From Sphingobacteriales bacterium TSM_CSS (GTDB taxonomy: Bacteria > Bacteroidota > Bacteroidia > Chitinophagales > UBA2359), in the NCBI GenBank assembly GCA_002212985.1, contig NBMY01000117.1, forward strand, positions 1-64,000: a stretch of DNA of 64,000 nucleotides. Direction: 5' to 3'. The notes beneath the pieces are model-generated. The model had not been told where the DNA came from, made no database searches, and worked only from the letters and a program-made list of their open reading frames with translations. Below, piece by piece: positions 18,029 to 26,827 of the stretch. Numbering within the stretch: position 1 is the stretch's first letter; each line of letters begins with the position of its first letter. A program made the position numbers and the translations under genes.

Positions 18029-19210
18029 ATGGAACAAAAAAATATGCTTTACTACAGAAGCGCTCCAAATATTACCGATACTTTTACATCTGGTGCAGTA
18101 GCTACCGAGTTAATTAACCACAGAAAGTTATGGGTAATAAGCAATGATGTAACTTTTGAAGAGTCTTTCTGTCGGGTAATTGGGGAATCTTCCGTGTATT
18201 ATACGGTAAATGCTGCCAATAATTCAGATACTGAAATAGCCAAATTGCTGGCAAGCCGTAAAAGTGAGTTGCCTTTTGCATTTATTTGCGATTTAGGTTG
18301 TTTTGAAACAACAGGGTTCGAAATTGCAATTCGACTGCAAAAATATAGCCACTTAAAAAACATTCCGTTTATTGTTGTTGCAAAACATAATTTTGCGGGC
18401 AATGATTTGGTAAAAATGGGGGCAATACTGCAAAGAACGGGGTTGGTAGATGACTTTTATACCTTGCCCATAGATTGGGAACAAGTAGGCAACCGCATTG
18501 AGTTTTTAAGTCGGCATAAAGCAGACAGAGAGCTAACGCCAAAAGAAGAGGACATTGTCCACACAATAAAATTGCCGTTTGCGAAAAGGCTTTTTGATAT
18601 TGTTTTTTCTTTAATGGCACTAATTATTTTCGGGCCAATAATGTTGTTTATTGCCTTGGCCATAAAACTTGAATCGAAAGGGCCAGTATTCTATAAATCA
18701 AAAAGGGCAGGAGCGGGATACCACGTATTTGATTTTTACAAGTTCAGGTCAATGACACAAGCAGCAGAGCAGGAACTTGGTAGTTTGTCCCATCTAAACC
18801 AATACGCCTCAAAAAAGGAGGAACAACAGGCACAAGGTAACAACATGGCTTTTGTAAAACTAAGCAACGACCCAAGGGTTACCCGAGTCGGCTGGTTTAT
18901 TCGTAAAACCAGTTTAGATGAATTGCCGCAATTGCTTAACGTATTAAAAGGCGATATGTCTGTTGTAGGAAACCGTCCACTGCCTTTGTACGAGGCGCAA
19001 CAATTAACCCGCGATGTTTGGGCAAAGCGGTTTTTGGCCCCGGCCGGTATTACCGGGCTATGGCAAGTAACTAAGCGCGGCAAAACCAACATGTCGGCCG
19101 AAGAGCGCATTCAGCTCGATAATGATTATGCGCAAAATTGTAGCTTTAAGTTAGATTTGCTCATTATTTTAAAAACTTTACCTGCAATGCTGCAGAAAGA
19201 GGCTGTATAA
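18029..19210 (+). CDS. Pseudo-receiver / undecaprenyl-phosphate sugar phosphotransferase fusion
   Basis: A 393-residue protein from the ATG at 18029. Residues about 33-162 follow a response-regulator receiver pattern: Asp40 in the acidic pocket and Asp88 (FICDLGCF) at the acceptor site. The conserved Thr/Ser is replaced by Ala118 and the conserved Lys by Leu146 (YTLPIDW), so it is a pseudo-receiver. One membrane helix follows (residues about 189-207), then a bacterial sugar transferase domain of the WbaP/EpsL class: FYKFRSMT, DPRVTRVGWFIRKTSLDELPQLLNVL, VVGNRPLPLYEA, AGITGLWQVT. This enzyme moves a sugar-1-phosphate onto undecaprenyl phosphate and so starts polysaccharide chains at the inner membrane. 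Two glycosyltransferases follow on the same strand. The N-terminal domain may sense the stand-alone receiver upstream (inference). Confidence 0.88.
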   Translation: MEQKNMLYYRSAPNITDTFTSGAVATELINHRKLWVISNDVTFEESFCRVIGESSVYYTVNAANNSDTEIAKLLASRKSELPFAFICDLGCFETTGFEIAIRLQKYSHLKNIPFIVVAKHNFAGNDLVKMGAILQRTGLVDDFYTLPIDWEQVGNRIEFLSRHKADRELTPKEEDIVHTIKLPFAKRLFDIVFSLMALIIFGPIMLFIALAIKLESKGPVFYKSKRAGAGYHVFDFYKFRSMTQAAEQELGSLSHLNQYASKKEEQQAQGNNMAFVKLSNDPRVTRVGWFIRKTSLDELPQLLNVLKGDMSVVGNRPLPLYEAQQLTRDVWAKRFLAPAGITGLWQVTKRGKTNMSAEERIQLDNDYAQNCSFKLDLLIILKTLPAMLQKEAV

Positions 19211-19241
19211 AGCATCTTTTTTGTTGCAAAACTAAAACCAC

Positions 19242-20171
19242 ATGAAACAGCCGCTCGTATCAATTATTACCGTTAACTATAATCAGCCTGTCTTAACCTG
19301 TGAATTACTTGCATCGGTTAAAAAACTTCAATACCAAAATTACGAGGTTATTGTGGTTGACAATGGCTCAAAAGTAAATATGCCCGATATTATCAAGCGC
19401 AACTATCCTGATGTACAACTCATTTGCAGCAATACAAATTTGGGCTTTGCAGGGGGTAATAATTTAGGCATTAAGGCGGCACACGGAGAATACCTTTTTT
19501 TGGTAAATAACGATGTAGAACTTAACCCCAATGTTTTGGATAAATTATTGCCTGTATTTGAGCAGTACAAAAACGCCGGAGTAGTATGCCCCAAAATTTG
19601 CTACCACCTTTCGGCGGCAAGCAAAGATGGGAAACCGCTTATACAATATGTTGGTTATACACCGGTAAACCCCTATACTGCCCGTAACAGTACCATAGGA
19701 GAATATGAACCCGACCAAGGACAATACAACAAGATTACACAAACGCCCTATGCACATGGAGCAGCCATGCTCATTAGCAGAACCGCAATTGAAAAAACCG
19801 GTTTAATGCCCGAAAATTATTTTTTATACTATGAAGAGTTAGACTGGTGCGAACAAATACGGCGTATGGGTTTCAGTATTTGGGTAGAACCTGAAGCAAC
19901 GGTGTATCACAAAGAATCCATGTCGGTAGGTAAGACCAATCCCCTTAAAACCTATTTTCTTACCCGAAACCGCATTTTATTCATGCGCCGTAATGCCAGT
20001 ACATGGCAACTTATTGTTTTTCTGCTGTTTTTTACCTTTGTAACCCTGCCCAAAAATATTGTTCTGTATATTGTAAAAAGACAATATACCCACTTGCGTT
20101 CATTTTTACAGGGTGTATTCTGGCATTTGGGGGTCAAAAAAAATAAATTGTATCATGTTAATCCTGCCTGA
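19242..20171 (+). CDS. Family 2 glycosyltransferase (rhamnosyltransferase-like)
   Basis: A 309-residue GT-A glycosyltransferase. It begins VSIITVNYNQP, followed by EVIVVDNGS, the NTNLGFAGGNNLGI segment typical of WbbL/rhamnosyltransferase-like GT2 enzymes, and a metal-binding LFLVNNDVEL (NND in place of DXD). The YYEELDWCEQIRRMGF motif carries the acidic catalytic residue. A hydrophobic segment near residues 258-280 would attach it to the membrane. It lies 31 bases after the sugar transferase and 5 bases before the next glycosyltransferase, so all three are likely one transcript making an oligosaccharide or exopolysaccharide. The sugar donor is not predictable. Confidence 0.92.
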   Translation: MKQPLVSIITVNYNQPVLTCELLASVKKLQYQNYEVIVVDNGSKVNMPDIIKRNYPDVQLICSNTNLGFAGGNNLGIKAAHGEYLFLVNNDVELNPNVLDKLLPVFEQYKNAGVVCPKICYHLSAASKDGKPLIQYVGYTPVNPYTARNSTIGEYEPDQGQYNKITQTPYAHGAAMLISRTAIEKTGLMPENYFLYYEELDWCEQIRRMGFSIWVEPEATVYHKESMSVGKTNPLKTYFLTRNRILFMRRNASTWQLIVFLLFFTFVTLPKNIVLYIVKRQYTHLRSFLQGVFWHLGVKKNKLYHVNPA

Positions 20172-20176
20172 AACAT

Positions 20177-21421
20177 ATGGAATCTTTTGTGACTTTTTTA
20201 GTTAAGACAGCAAGTCTGCTTGCCCTTTTTTTTCTTTTGTTTCCTTTTATTGCAACGGTCGTTTCTTTTTTGGGCGGTAAAAGAGATAAAGCCCGATTTG
20301 GCAATATGCATAAGGAGGCGAATGAAACTGCCGATTTTGGTTGCATTATTACCGCATACCGAAATTTAAACATTGCCCTCCCGGCGATTGATGCCTTGCT
20401 GAAACAAAATTATAAAAATTATCATGTTTACCTGATTGCAGATGACTGCGATATTTCCGAACTTGCCGGCAGCAGTTTTCCCGATGGCAAGGTAACGGTG
20501 TTAATGCCCTCTGAACCATTTCATGCAAAGGTAAAATCCATACAGTATGCAGTTGAAAATTATGTTCAACCGCACACCCATACCGTTGTGTTTGATGCCG
20601 ACAACCTTGCCGCCCCCGATTTTTTAATGGAGATGAACCGTTATATACAGCAAGGCTACCGGATTGTGCAAGGGAAACGAACAGCCAAAAACTTAGACAC
20701 CATTTATGCCTGCGCCGATGCAACCGGAGAAATATACAAAAACTACATAGAACGTTATGTGCCTTACCTGCTTGGTTCATCGGCTACTATAGCGGGTTCG
20801 GGCATGGCGGTTGAAACCGGTTTACTAAAAGAATTTTTATATAGCCCAGAAATAATTCAGCTTTTGAAGGACGGCAGGGTGATTGTAGCCGAGGACAAAA
20901 AGCTGCAAAACTTTTTGCTTAACCGGCAACAGGTTATTGCTTTTGCCGCAGAGGCTGTAGTGTATGATGAGAAGGTAAAAGCTGCAGCACAGGTAAAACG
21001 GCAGCGCACAAGATGGCTCTATGCCTATTTTCAAAACATACCACAGGCGGCAAGACTTACTGTCGGGGGTATTGGCGGCTTTAACCGAAATTTGGTTATT
21101 GCCGGCATTTTTTCACTCATTCCGCCTCTTTTTATATTGTTATTTGGTTCTGTATTGCTGGCGTTGATTAATTGCGGTTTGTTGGACGGCGGGTGGTTTA
21201 TGGTTATGATATTGGGAATTGTGTTTTTTATTGGTAATATTTTTTGGGTGCTGTGGTTAAACAATGCGCCCCGGCAAATATGGCAGGCACTTTGGGGATT
21301 GCCGTTGTTTATTATTTATCAAATGCTGGCGTTGTTTCATATTAAGCAGGCCAGTAAAAACTTTATGCACACACAACATTCGGCAACCGTAGGTATTGAT
21401 CAGGTTGGGCAGCAGCAGTAG
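20177..21421 (+). CDS. Membrane family 2 glycosyltransferase with QRxRW motif
   Basis: A 414-residue membrane glycosyltransferase. One N-terminal helix (residues about 9-33), then a GT2 domain: VYLIADDCD, VFDADNLAAPDFL (DXD), GSGMAVE, VAEDKKLQNFLL with the catalytic acidic residue, and QRTRW, the Q(R/Q)XRW acceptor-binding motif of processive enzymes such as cellulose, chitin and hyaluronan synthases. At least two or three C-terminal membrane helices follow (residues about 295-385). It could polymerise or extend a chain and pass it through the membrane, but it is shorter than BcsA-type synthases and lacks PilZ. It is the last gene before a strong terminator. Confidence 0.9.
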   Translation: MESFVTFLVKTASLLALFFLLFPFIATVVSFLGGKRDKARFGNMHKEANETADFGCIITAYRNLNIALPAIDALLKQNYKNYHVYLIADDCDISELAGSSFPDGKVTVLMPSEPFHAKVKSIQYAVENYVQPHTHTVVFDADNLAAPDFLMEMNRYIQQGYRIVQGKRTAKNLDTIYACADATGEIYKNYIERYVPYLLGSSATIAGSGMAVETGLLKEFLYSPEIIQLLKDGRVIVAEDKKLQNFLLNRQQVIAFAAEAVVYDEKVKAAAQVKRQRTRWLYAYFQNIPQAARLTVGGIGGFNRNLVIAGIFSLIPPLFILLFGSVLLALINCGLLDGGWFMVMILGIVFFIGNIFWVLWLNNAPRQIWQALWGLPLFIIYQMLALFHIKQASKNFMHTQHSATVGIDQVGQQQ

Positions 21422-21456
21422 CTACCGGTTATTGCTCTGTTGCCGGTATTTGGCAT

Positions 21457-21496
21457 AAAAAAAGCGGCTTTGCCTAACAGGGGGAAGCCGCTTTTT
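21457..21496. terminator. Bidirectional terminator between convergent genes
   Basis: Stem AAAAGCGGCTT with AAGCCGCTTTTT across a 13-base loop; A-run on one side and T-run on the other make it work on both strands. It separates the glycosyltransferase operon (plus) from the T9SS protein (minus). Confidence 0.85.
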
Positions 21497-21514
21497 GTAA
21501 ACCTAATGATGTTG

Positions 21515-22585
21515 CTATTGAATGATTAATTTTACCGTTTGCCTGCTTTGGTTGGTGGTTAGCTCAAGCAAATACAAGCCCGCTGGTAAGTTTTCGGCAT
21601 TAAAATTTAAGGTTTGGCTGCCCGGTTGCAGGTATCCGCTAAATAAATTAGCTACAAGTTGCCCGGCTGCATTGTAAACCGTTACTGCTGCATTGCCGGC
21701 CTGTGTCAGGTTAAGCATAACTGCTGCGTTTTGTTGCATGGGGTTGGGGTACACATTTACCGATACACCATTTTGAACCTCACTTATGCCCACCGGTTCA
21801 ACAGAGTCGTCAAAACCGTCTAATTCAATGTATCGGGCAATAATGCTGGGTTGAGGCGATCCGTTTACCTCTTCCGAAGAAATACTGAAGAAGGGGTAGG
21901 CCAGTTTCGGGTGATACCAGGCATACGTTTCAACGGTATATTCAAACGGGTCGAAACCCGGAATGGTTTGGGTATAATTTTCAATAAAATGCAGGCGTAC
22001 TACATTGTGAATGGTTCCGTAGGGCAATACCAGGGTGCCGTAGGCATCGGCGTTTACGGTAAAACTGCCGCTTTCCGTTACATTTGCCGTTCCGCTGGTA
22101 TAAGTTGCCGAAAAGTCGTCGATATGAGCATTGCCGTAGGTAAAAGGGTAGGGCAGCAGCACTTTCGGGTCGGTGTAATTCACTGCAATGGGGGTTGCGG
22201 CATTGTTTACAAATCCGTTTTTCAGGAATGCAGCATCAGATATATTAAAAAATTCGTAATTAGCTGTATAAGAACCGTATTCAATACCTGGGTTGTAGGC
22301 TATGGCAATGGTTGAGTTGGGAAACGACGCTCCGAATGGTGTGGCATTTGGTACAACAAAAGTACCTGTTTTGACATTTACCATAGACAATGATTCGAAA
22401 TTCCATGTAATATTAGCTCCCGATGCGCCTTGGGTAATAGCGCCGGTGTTTACCCTTGAAATGTTAATGATGGTGCCCGGCTGCGGGCTTGGGTTGTAAT
22501 TATTGCTCAATACGGGTTGAGCGCCAAGATAGTACGGCAATAAGCAGGCAATTAATACAATGGCGAGGGTGGTTACTTTTTTCAT
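21515..22585 (-). CDS. Secreted T9SS-sorted protein, unknown function
   Basis: A 356-residue protein with a signal peptide (residues 1-22, LAIVLIACLLPYYLGAQ) and a C-terminal T9SS type A sorting domain starting near residue 278 (VNVYPNPMQQNAAVMLNL, LPAGLYLLEL, final KLIIQ). The intervening beta-rich region (Asn/Thr/Tyr-rich, with repeated aromatic strands such as YNPGIEYGSYTANYEFF) matches no family I can name; similar proteins occur widely in Bacteroidota. It is predicted to be released or tethered at the outer surface. Monocistronic: terminators flank it on both sides. Confidence 0.82.
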   Translation of the reverse strand: MKKVTTLAIVLIACLLPYYLGAQPVLSNNYNPSPQPGTIINISRVNTGAITQGASGANITWNFESLSMVNVKTGTFVVPNATPFGASFPNSTIAIAYNPGIEYGSYTANYEFFNISDAAFLKNGFVNNAATPIAVNYTDPKVLLPYPFTYGNAHIDDFSATYTSGTANVTESGSFTVNADAYGTLVLPYGTIHNVVRLHFIENYTQTIPGFDPFEYTVETYAWYHPKLAYPFFSISSEEVNGSPQPSIIARYIELDGFDDSVEPVGISEVQNGVSVNVYPNPMQQNAAVMLNLTQAGNAAVTVYNAAGQLVANLFSGYLQPGSQTLNFNAENLPAGLYLLELTTNQSRQTVKLIIQ

Positions 22586-22687
22586 GATGTTGCAATAGTT
22601 TTATGATACTTGAATAGCTTTTTACCACACAAACAATGCCGATGTGTCATAATACCGAATACTTGCCTGTATTATGACAAAATTATG

Positions 22688-22727
22688 AAAAAACCCTGTT
22701 TCAGACAGGCTGAAACAGGGTTTTTTT
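22688..22727. terminator. Rho-independent terminator after cyclophilin gene
   Basis: Perfect 10-11 bp stem (CCCTGTTTCAG / CTGAAACAGGG) with a 5-6 base loop, with A-run before and T-run after, so active in either direction. It ends the minus-strand cyclophilin transcript. Confidence 0.85.
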
Positions 22728-22774
22728 CCTTTTGGCATGTTCAGTATAACATACAGGCAAAATAATGCCGGCAA

Positions 22775-23434
22775 TTATTTTTGATAAGTAATTTTAATTA
22801 TTTGGTCGCCCTGAACTATGGCATTAACCACTTTCTGGTCTTCGGGACCTTTTACTTTTCCGAAAATGGTATGTTTACCGTCTAACCAGGGTGTTGCTTT
22901 GTGGGTGATAAAAAACTGGCTTCCGTTGGTATTGGGGCCCGAATTTGCCATAGATAAAATGCCGGGGCTGTCGTGTTTTAAATCGGGGCGGGTTTCATCT
23001 TCAAATTTATAACCGGGGTTACCGCGGCCGTTGCCAAATGGGCAGCCACCCTGTATCATGAAATCGGGAATTACGCGGTGGAAATTTAAACCATTGTAAA
23101 AACCGCGGTCAATCAATCCCAAAAAGTTGGCTACGGTTTTTGGAGCTTTGGTGGCATAGAGGGTTAGGTGTATATTGCCTTTGCTGGTTTCTATGGTAGC
23201 GTCAATGTCTTTTGTAAATTTGGCATTGGCAATAAGGTTAAGCATTTCCTGCGGGTTAATGCCTCGTATAAATTGCTGGCCTTCATTACCGCCTGCTGAC
23301 GGTGGGGGCGTTTGCTGCTGTTGGGTTTGCGCGGGTTGTGTTTCTGTTTTGGCTGTTTCTTTGGTTTCTTGCTTAGGTTTGCAGGCATTGAGCAGGAAAA
23401 CCGAAAGGAGAATAAAAAAGGTTATTTTTTTCAT
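22775..23434 (-). CDS. Lipoprotein peptidyl-prolyl cis-trans isomerase (cyclophilin)
   Basis: A 219-residue lipoprotein: signal peptide with lipobox LNAC, lipidated Cys18. A Gln/Pro/Thr-rich linker (about 19-55) leads to a cyclophilin domain (about 75-217) with [13 protein letters not shown] containing the catalytic Arg, NGSQFFIT, and [12 protein letters not shown]. It should catalyse proline isomerisation to help envelope proteins fold. Lack of Asp+2 after the lipid cysteine (Lys follows) does not tell its final membrane side in this phylum. It has a good promoter (23473-23480) and its own terminator. Confidence 0.95.
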   Translation of the reverse strand: MKKITFFILLSVFLLNACKPKQETKETAKTETQPAQTQQQQTPPPSAGGNEGQQFIRGINPQEMLNLIANAKFTKDIDATIETSKGNIHLTLYATKAPKTVANFLGLIDRGFYNGLNFHRVIPDFMIQGGCPFGNGRGNPGYKFEDETRPDLKHDSPGILSMANSGPNTNGSQFFITHKATPWLDGKHTIFGKVKGPEDQKVVNAIVQGDQIIKITYQK

Positions 23435-23472
23435 TGTGAATTAAAATTTTGGGTGAATATTAACTTTGGCTG

Positions 23473-23480
23473 CAAAGTTA
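23473..23480 (-). promoter_or_regulatory. Promoter of cyclophilin gene (TAACTTTG with TTTTG -33)
   Basis: On the minus strand TAACTTTG is preceded by TTTTG at a 21-base spacing, giving both elements of the Bacteroidota housekeeping promoter, about 39 bases before the ATG at 23434. Confidence 0.6.
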
Positions 23481-23569
23481 CAATCTGGCGTTGGTTTTAC
23501 CCAAAAGTTGCAGCAAAAAAGCGATTTTTCTGTTAAAAATGACTTAGGCAGCCCGGCATTTGTAGTTTG

Positions 23570-23932
23570 CTACCATGATTTACCAAAGTAGTGTAAAATT
23601 TGCTCTTTCAGCAGGGTTTCCTGTTGGGTTAGCCCTTTCAGGTCGTCTGTCATAGGTTGAAGTGGTCGGTAATGCGGCCAACCTTCCTTATCAATATGGT
23701 CAAATTCAAAAAAGCCGCATTGGCTAAGCAGCCGGCAAACTGCCAGATGCATCAGGTCTTGTTTTTCTTCTTTGGTAAAGGTACGGTGCAATTGCCCCAA
23801 TTCCTGAACGCCAATCAAAAAAATTAAGCTCTGAAGGTTGGGCCGTCGGCCAAAAACGGGTTTTAGCTCGGCAAGCAGGTTTTTAAATGCCTGCTCCATG
23901 TCTTTGTTTTGGGTGGTGTTGGTTTGCATCAT
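23570..23932 (-). CDS. Conserved hypothetical protein (120 aa)
   Basis: A 120-residue soluble, helical protein of unknown function. Visible features are LQSLIFLIGVQELGQ, a basic-acidic helix (TFTKEEKQDLMHLAVCRLLS) and a short aromatic segment (GWPHYRPLQPM). No signal peptide or catalytic motif. It starts 10 bases after the end of the TPR-protein gene, which strongly suggests co-transcription with it. I recall proteins of this type in many Bacteroidota next to TPR genes, but cannot name a domain. Confidence 0.75.
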   Translation of the reverse strand: MMQTNTTQNKDMEQAFKNLLAELKPVFGRRPNLQSLIFLIGVQELGQLHRTFTKEEKQDLMHLAVCRLLSQCGFFEFDHIDKEGWPHYRPLQPMTDDLKGLTQQETLLKEQILHYFGKSW

Positions 23933-23941
23933 TCAGGTTGA

Positions 23942-25753
23942 TTAATTTACCCTTTCGCCCCTGAGTTGCCTGTATCGTTTTCGGGCTTCTACCACATACA
24001 GGCTGCCAGGATACTGAATAAGCAAATTTTGATAACACTCTAAGGCTTTATCTTTGTTATTGAAATTTTTTTCATTTAGTTGAGCAAGGGTAAATAAAGC
24101 GTCGTCGGCCAATATATCTTTACCATAGCTTTTCAGCAGGGTGTCTAAATATTGGGCTGCCTGCGTGTACTGTCGTTGTTCAATACTAATATTTGCCCTT
24201 GCGTACAAAATATCATCATCTAACATGTGCGCCGGAAACATGCGGTTCAGCGAGTCGTAAGTGGCAATAGCAGCGGCATATTTTTTTTGTAAGATGAGCA
24301 AATCGGCACGTGCAAACATCTGCATGGGAATGGCAGAGGTGTCTAAACCCATATTATCGGTAATAAAAACCGAAAGTTTAAGAGCATCATTGGCAATCAG
24401 TTCTGAGGTAGAGGCTTTCAGTACGTTCAGTTGTGCCTGTGCCCATTCAAAATCGCCGTTAAAATAAGAGAGGCGGGCATTTTTATAACGGGCTTCTTCG
24501 CCCAGTATATCGTCTGTAAAATCTTTATCTACCTGCGAGTACAGGAGGGTAGCATCCCAAATTTCGCCTTTCATAAGGTAGTAGTCACCAAGGTCTAATT
24601 TGGTAAGGGCGCGGTTGTAAGCGCTCACCGATGACATGCGCAGGGCATCTTCCAGCAGCGTAATGGCATTGTCTGTATTATTAATATAATAGGCATACAA
24701 GGCGGCAAGGTCACGAATAGAGGAGATGGTGTTGGCATTTTTACCAAACAACCGAAGGAAATCGAGATAATCAGCCTCCAAACCCCGAAGATCTTCCTGA
24801 GTATAGTTGGGGGTAGCGGTAATTTTTTCGTTACGGCAGTTTAGTAATTCTTCTCGGGCGGTTACATAAAGCGGGTTATTTTCTCCTTTTGCTATTATAT
24901 ATTCGTAGGCGCCAATGGCAATATCGTATTGTTTTTCGGTCATGGCTTTTTTGGCAAGTTCCATTAACCGTTTTCCGTCTTCGTTCAGTCGTTTGTCGAG
25001 TGCTTTTACCTGTATAAGGGCTTGTTCAAAGTCTTTTTGCTGATAAAATGCCCAAATCAGAATTTCGGTATAAATAAGTTCGCTGGTTTCTTTTTGAATG
25101 CGGCTGTAGAGCTGGCGTTGCAGTTCATCCATGTCGTCTTCTTTCTCGGTAAACCGTTGTAGTTCATTGTATATAATTTGAATGTGGTCAGGCTGTATAG
25201 CTGCGTAATCAAGGTAGCATGAAATGGCGTTGTTGGTGTCGCCGGTTTGCTTATACTCCTGTGCCAGTTCGCGCGCAAACATGCGGCTGTCTTTAAACAG
25301 TTCACGGCCTTTCAAATAGGCTTTTATGGCATAGTTATGTTCATCAGCATTTGAAAAAACAGAAGCTATATTTTGAATTTGGTTATCTTTTGCCATTTTC
25401 AGCGCCTTTTCAAATTCAGCTTCGGCTTCTTCAACTTTACTTTGTCCTTTCAGCAAAAGGCCAAGGTCTATATATAATGTGGGGTCGTTTTTATCTTGTT
25501 TCAGCTGTTTTTTTACCAGTTCTTCGGCGCGGGTAAAGTCTTTAACAGCCAGCAGGGCATTGTAGTAATTGCGGTAATACATGCTACTTTTTGGGTTCTG
25601 CTCATACAGGCGCTCGTAAATAGAAGCTGCTTTTTCATACTCTCCCTGCCGGGTATATTGTTGCGCCAAACGCAAGTCTTGCTGCAGATTGTCCTGTGCA
25701 AAAAGCGCAAGAGAGGTTAAAAACAGATAAGCATACAAAATATATCGGAGCAT
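23942..25753 (-). CDS. Exported tetratricopeptide repeat protein
   Basis: A 603-residue protein from the ATG at 25753, with signal peptide (LYAYLFLTSLALFAQ, residues about 5-20); an upstream ATG at 25795 would displace it. The rest is a run of TPR units, for example YTRQGEYEKAASIYERLYEQ, ILIWAFYQQKDFEQALIQVK, and near the C-terminus YAAAIATYDSLNRMFP, YTQAAQYLDTLLKSYG and KDKALECYQNLLIQYP, forming an extended superhelix for protein binding in the periplasm. It resembles YbgF/BamD-like repeats at the end. Partners unknown; the 120-residue protein just downstream is a candidate. Confidence 0.9.
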   Translation of the reverse strand: MLRYILYAYLFLTSLALFAQDNLQQDLRLAQQYTRQGEYEKAASIYERLYEQNPKSSMYYRNYYNALLAVKDFTRAEELVKKQLKQDKNDPTLYIDLGLLLKGQSKVEEAEAEFEKALKMAKDNQIQNIASVFSNADEHNYAIKAYLKGRELFKDSRMFARELAQEYKQTGDTNNAISCYLDYAAIQPDHIQIIYNELQRFTEKEDDMDELQRQLYSRIQKETSELIYTEILIWAFYQQKDFEQALIQVKALDKRLNEDGKRLMELAKKAMTEKQYDIAIGAYEYIIAKGENNPLYVTAREELLNCRNEKITATPNYTQEDLRGLEADYLDFLRLFGKNANTISSIRDLAALYAYYINNTDNAITLLEDALRMSSVSAYNRALTKLDLGDYYLMKGEIWDATLLYSQVDKDFTDDILGEEARYKNARLSYFNGDFEWAQAQLNVLKASTSELIANDALKLSVFITDNMGLDTSAIPMQMFARADLLILQKKYAAAIATYDSLNRMFPAHMLDDDILYARANISIEQRQYTQAAQYLDTLLKSYGKDILADDALFTLAQLNEKNFNNKDKALECYQNLLIQYPGSLYVVEARKRYRQLRGERVN

Positions 25754-26097
25754 GGCAGTTAATTGTTTTGGTTTGAAAATAAAAAACACCCGCAATTTTT
25801 TACTGCATCGTTTGGCGGTTCGGGCAGTTGTATTACGAAATATGAACGAAAAAATGCGGTCTGTTCATATGCAACCACAGCAACTTAGGTGTTTGTGCCG
25901 GGCTTTAAACAAACTAAAAGGCTTATTGGTTGAAATACAAAAGGCGCAGCGGGGGGTAAATGCGTAATTATTTACCCGTGCACCCACCATATAGCGTTTT
26001 AATGCTGCCTTGCTGCAAATGCTGTGGAACCGGCATTGGGGGCGTATTGTTGGTGTAAACTGCACTGCGGTAAAGGCATTACATTACAGGCAGGCTT
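25754..26097. other. Intergenic region, nothing recognised
   Basis: About 340 bases ahead of the TPR gene and behind the small TonB-family gene. Short frames here show no coding character. I looked for SRP RNA and RNase P signature sequences and did not find them. Confidence 0.4.
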
Positions 26098-26553
26098 TTA
26101 ATCGGGCATTAATTTCTTTATTTTGCGCTGTCTGTCTAATTTAAATTTAAACGGCAGTGAGTAGGATACCCGTACCTTGTTGCCGTCTTGAACGCCGGGT
26201 TCCCATTTAGGCATAAGAGCGGTTACTCTAAGGGCTTCTGCTTCTATACCCGAACCGCCTTCGGGCAAGCCTTTTAAGATGGAAATATTGTTAATGCTGC
26301 CATCGGGTTCTACAATAAATCCTACATACACAGTTCCTTCAATGCCCAATTGTTGGGCAGAAGCAGGGTAGCGGGTGTTTTCAGACATAAAAAGGAATAG
26401 TGCATTTTGTCCGCCCGGAAACTGCGGCATTACTTCAGCTGTTTGTAGTACCTCTTTGCCGGCAGGTGTTATTTTATTTTGCGCCTGCATATGATAACTC
26501 CCAAAGAGCAGCAATACTGCAAAATATAGGCTAAGGCGACTCTTGTTTTTCAT
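26098..26553 (-). CDS. Secreted TonB C-terminal-domain protein
   Basis: A 151-residue protein with signal peptide (LYFAVLLLFGSYHMQAQ, residues about 9-25) followed directly by a TonB C-terminal domain (about 40-138): QFPGGQNALFLFMSENTRYP, GIEGTVYVGFIVEPDGS, EALRVTALMPKWEPG, VSYSLPFKFKL. It has no membrane anchor or Pro-rich spacer, so it cannot act as a normal energy transducer. It looks like a shortened paralogue of the TonB protein encoded just upstream (26828-27685), with which it shares most of these motifs. The role may be periplasmic scaffolding. Confidence 0.88.
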   Translation of the reverse strand: MKNKSRLSLYFAVLLLFGSYHMQAQNKITPAGKEVLQTAEVMPQFPGGQNALFLFMSENTRYPASAQQLGIEGTVYVGFIVEPDGSINNISILKGLPEGGSGIEAEALRVTALMPKWEPGVQDGNKVRVSYSLPFKFKLDRQRKIKKLMPD

Positions 26554-26740
26554 GTGCAGATTGTTTTAACAGGCTCTAAGATACAACAATTATTCCACAA
26601 TTTATACCCCTTTTTGCATATAAAAATGCTGAATGTTTTTGTGAGCACCCTTTGTTGCCATAAAACCGCTTTTATCCGTAAATGCAGGCAGTATTGCAAA
26701 TTAAAGCAGAGAAATAATAACTGCTTCCCTTTACAAAGTG

Positions 26741-26785
26741 CAAATAACAAAAGGCTGTGCCAACGGCACAGCCTTTTGTTATTTG
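26741..26785. terminator. Perfect 21-bp inverted repeat, bidirectional terminator
   Basis: Arms 26741-26761 and 26765-26785 are perfect reverse complements around a 3-base AAC loop. The GC core GGCTGTGCC / GGCACAGCC is flanked by AAAA and TTTT, as in a rho-independent terminator for the TonB gene on the minus strand. The perfect extension beyond the core is longer than usual. Confidence 0.75.
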
Positions 26786-26827
26786 CTATATGAGCAGGTA
26801 AATTTCAGTAAACGGGGAGTTCCGGTA

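Noticed and set aside
25752-25967. Rightward 71-codon frame in the TPR-TonB gap
   Set aside because: Composition and sequence look non-coding and it overlaps the start of the TPR gene.
25967-26097. Possible SRP RNA
   Set aside because: Some GC-rich pairing, but the conserved SRP apical-loop sequence is not present on either strand.
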